From the NCBI RefSeq assembly GCF_014805625.2, contig NW_023998630.1, positions 1,473,102 through 1,537,101 of the forward strand: 64,000 nt of DNA, read 5' to 3'. Below are positions 62,235 to 64,000 of this stretch, piece after piece; within the stretch, counting starts at the first letter, position 1, and each line of letters starts with the position of its first letter. Under the pieces are notes generated by a model. The model saw only the letters and a program-made list of their open reading frames with translations. It was not told where the DNA came from and searched no databases. The translations under genes were made by a program, and so were the position numbers. The DNA comes from Glossina fuscipes. Lineage: Eukaryota; Arthropoda; Insecta; Diptera; Glossinidae.

Positions 62235-62590
62235 TAACTTCGTGTCAAAAGAACAAATTGGGTTTTAAGGAAACGCGAAACACTCTCGTCTCGATCTCGT
62301 CTTAAGAGTTGGAACGCAGCGGGTGGGGTTGCACACTCCAGTTCACTACTGTTAATGGTTTTGCGATATATTGGTAGGCACTTCATAAAGACGATTTTAT
62401 TATCTTTCATCAGAGCTTGGTTGAATTCCACCAGTTGTTGTCGGTTTCATTTGTCAGTGATAATTTCGTTGCATGTCAAAAACTCGTAACACACTACTGA
62501 TCCATAAAAAGAACGAACCTGTGCCACTGTCATTAATGGTTGGCTTGGTGTGCATTTCTGGCATTTGAGCAGCACGTCCTACTGCGTATC
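62235..62590 (-). pseudogene. Mariner transposase fossil (second lineage)
   Basis: Minus-strand frames give HTKPTINDS...FFLWIS (family form .AKPNIHG.KVMLCIWWD), then, in another frame, GSVVCYEFLTCNEIITDK and QQLVEFNQALMKD (family GV.YYELL...ETI...Y..QL..LN.AL), then ELE.. and PHPLRSNS at the position of LPHPPYSPD. The catalytic HDNA block is deleted or unreadable. The phrasing is not that of the 44.3-kb copy or the 21.7-kb fossil, so it represents another mariner lineage. It is heavily decayed, and no ends were located. Confidence 0.72.
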
Positions 62591-62599
62591 TTATATAAA

Positions 62600-62815
62600 T
62601 TATCGGTTAAATGTAGATAATTTAAGCCATATAACGGGCAAAATAATTAAAAAATATTACCTTGTTCATGTTTTTATTTTTATTAGAAAGATAATCAAAC
62701 ATCGTAATATCATTAACTTAACGATCTTTCAGTCCCATGTATAAAAATTCAATCTTTGTAACAAAAAAAAAAAACAGCCATCATAAAAAACAACATTGTA
62801 AAAAAATTTTTCATT
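62600..62815. other. No feature recognised
   Basis: AT-rich spacer between two transposase fossils. Confidence 0.55.
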
Positions 62816-62821
62816 ATTCAA

Positions 62822-63400
62822 TACCACACACAGGTTGCACAAATCAATGGTTGCTCTACTGAGCACTATTCCCACGTATATCTTTCGCACCGCAAGCACG
62901 TAGCCGTCACTCTATTACCTGACCAATACTTTACTTGACAGTTTTTTTGTCTGCTTGGAAACGCATGCATTTATGCCGGCTACATCGAGGATGTTGTAAA
63001 ATATATGCGGAGGCCATCTACGCCAGTTACATTTCACACTATTACTTTTCGCCATTTAGTCTGTCGTTTCGAGCCCAGATTTTGTGCTGTTATAGATTTA
63101 TGTCTTGAACTCCGCAGAAGCTCTTTTTTGTTCGGGATGCTTTTACAGCTTGTAATTCGATACATAAAGCTGTGTTGTAAAGCGTTGCATATAATCCTTT
63201 TATATTTTTGTAGTTCTCATTTTGACGAATAGTTCCAATTAAGACAGTTTCATTTTGCAAAAGCTTTTTGGCCAGCGAAGAGCTTGTGAAAAAGTGGCAA
63301 TGGTTCTCCCGAGGCCAGTAATGGCTTCAACTAGCTTCAAAACGACAGAATCAAACAATCAAGTTAATATCGTAGCACTTTCATGAAGCAACTTCGGCTC
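62822..63400 (-). pseudogene. piggyBac transposase fossil
   Basis: Minus-strand frames read VLKLVEAITGLGRTIAT, then FFTSSSLAKKLLQNETVLIG and TIRQNEN (about 63345-63225). This is the piggyBac block around the second catalytic Asp (family TxDNFFTS..LA..L......GT.R.N), but the Asp-Asn pair before FFTS is missing through a small deletion and frame change. Further on, RRWPPHIFYNILDVAGINAC (about 63023-62964) matches the conserved RRWP..F...LD.A..N region. A Cys-containing end near 62830-62880 may be the remains of the C-terminal zinc-binding domain. The part between is shortened. No TTAA-flanked terminal repeats were found. Confidence 0.82.
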
Positions 63401-63485
63401 ATGATATTCAATAAAAATGGAGGATCTCGTTTTTTGTTCAATAAAAACGGTGCATTAAAAGTATGGTTTTTTTTTTTTGTCCTTT

Positions 63486-63915
63486 CGACAGGAACTTTTA
63501 TATAGATTCACGTGATATAGGTGAATATAGGCGACAGGTACTTTTATTCCTATTCACGTGATATAGATGAATATAGGCGACATTTTTTAGTTAGGCCACA
63601 CTAGAGTCTCAAATTTGCATGTTTTTCCATATCCATTCGTCGCTAACATACCAAATTTCAAAACACCGTTAAAAATAGCTCCTACAGGCAGAATTTGAAT
63701 TTGTTTAGTTTGTTTCAAAGGTATTTTCATATAGATTCACGAAATGTCCACAAAAATATTTTCCTTTTTTTAATGTGGACGAGGTAGGCTCTCAAATCCA
63801 ACTATATCTCAATTGTAATTATTTAACAGAGCTCCGCTAAGTCGTTAACATAGTTTTGTTAACAGAAATGGTAGGTGTCTTTGCTAGTTAAATTTGAATT
63901 TATCTTCACACCCTT
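63486..63915. mobile_element. Non-autonomous inverted-repeat element, truncated at one end (copy D)
   Basis: Inverted relative to the 14.7-kb copy and similar throughout (CTAACATACCAAATTTCAAA, ACACCGTTAAAAATAGCTCC, CTTTGCTAGTTAAATTTGAA). The right end TATCTTCACACCCTT is complete at 63915. The left end stops at about 63486, inside the family sequence and just before the other inverted repeat should begin, so the 9-bp duplication cannot be checked. Near the break a segment of about 50 bp is duplicated. Confidence 0.8.
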
Positions 63916-64000
63916 TACTTTGCCCTACGTAATATTTCGTTTGGGGTGTCTACTTGGACCAGATACATCTTTGTAAATGGTATAAAGATGTAGTCTGCCA
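63916..64000. other. Window end, nothing recognised
   Basis: Short flank after the truncated element. Confidence 0.6.

Overview
The window is AT-rich, repeat-rich eukaryotic DNA. It looks like non-coding sequence (intergenic, or the inside of a very long intron) from an insect, most probably a higher fly (Diptera). The basis is the abundance of short simple repeats, the long stretches without coding signal, and the transposon set: mariner (several lineages), pogo-like, Tc1-like, hAT, piggyBac, a two-ORF non-LTR retrotransposon and many short non-autonomous repeats. The species call is inference. I found no host gene, tRNA or rRNA that I can defend.

Layout. 0-7 kb: a probable hAT transposase fossil (about 0.9-1.1 kb), a dispersed hairpin-ended repeat (4.6-5.4 kb) and a GAGT microsatellite. 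7.2-7.75 kb: a non-autonomous inverted-repeat element with arms of about 180 bp and a perfect 9-bp target duplication. Its relatives lie at 14.70-15.13, 51.79-52.09 and 63.49-63.92 kb. 15.8-16.5 kb: a more GC-rich block I could not assign. 21.65-22.08 kb: a mariner fossil. 24.79-26.01 kb: a pogo-like element with near-identical terminal repeats and a shrunken ORF. 26.72-32.07 kb: a decayed non-LTR retrotransposon on the minus strand (ORF1, endonuclease, reverse transcriptase, simple-repeat tail). It is split by a 1.8-kb DNA transposon (27.41-29.22 kb) flanked by ATAT, which carries a broken DDE-type transposase. 33-41 kb: another hairpin-ended repeat and a Tc1-like fossil. 44.30-45.58 kb: a complete 1281-bp mariner element, apparently one base from an intact transposase. 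47.5 kb: a (TC)n tract holding a 10-N assembly gap. 48-61 kb: four more hairpin-ended repeats. 62.2-63.4 kb: a second mariner fossil and a piggyBac fossil.

How the parts relate. There is no operon or pathway here. The window is a layered transposon graveyard. The best evidence of order is the nest at 26.7-32.1 kb: the retrotransposon came first, the ATAT-flanked transposon landed inside its ORF2, and both then decayed. The mariner at 44.3 kb is the youngest-looking autonomous element. The two most abundant units are short non-autonomous families: the AAGGGTGTGAAG inverted-repeat family with 9-bp duplications, and a repeat of roughly 750-830 bp with a hairpin at each end.

I saw no new host biological system. 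The items most worth following up are the 9-bp-duplication family, the ATAT-flanked nested transposon with its repeated subterminal motif, and the hairpin-ended repeat whose 5' stem stays paired although its sequence differs between copies. Boundaries of decayed elements were read by eye and are approximate unless a terminal repeat or target duplication fixes them.
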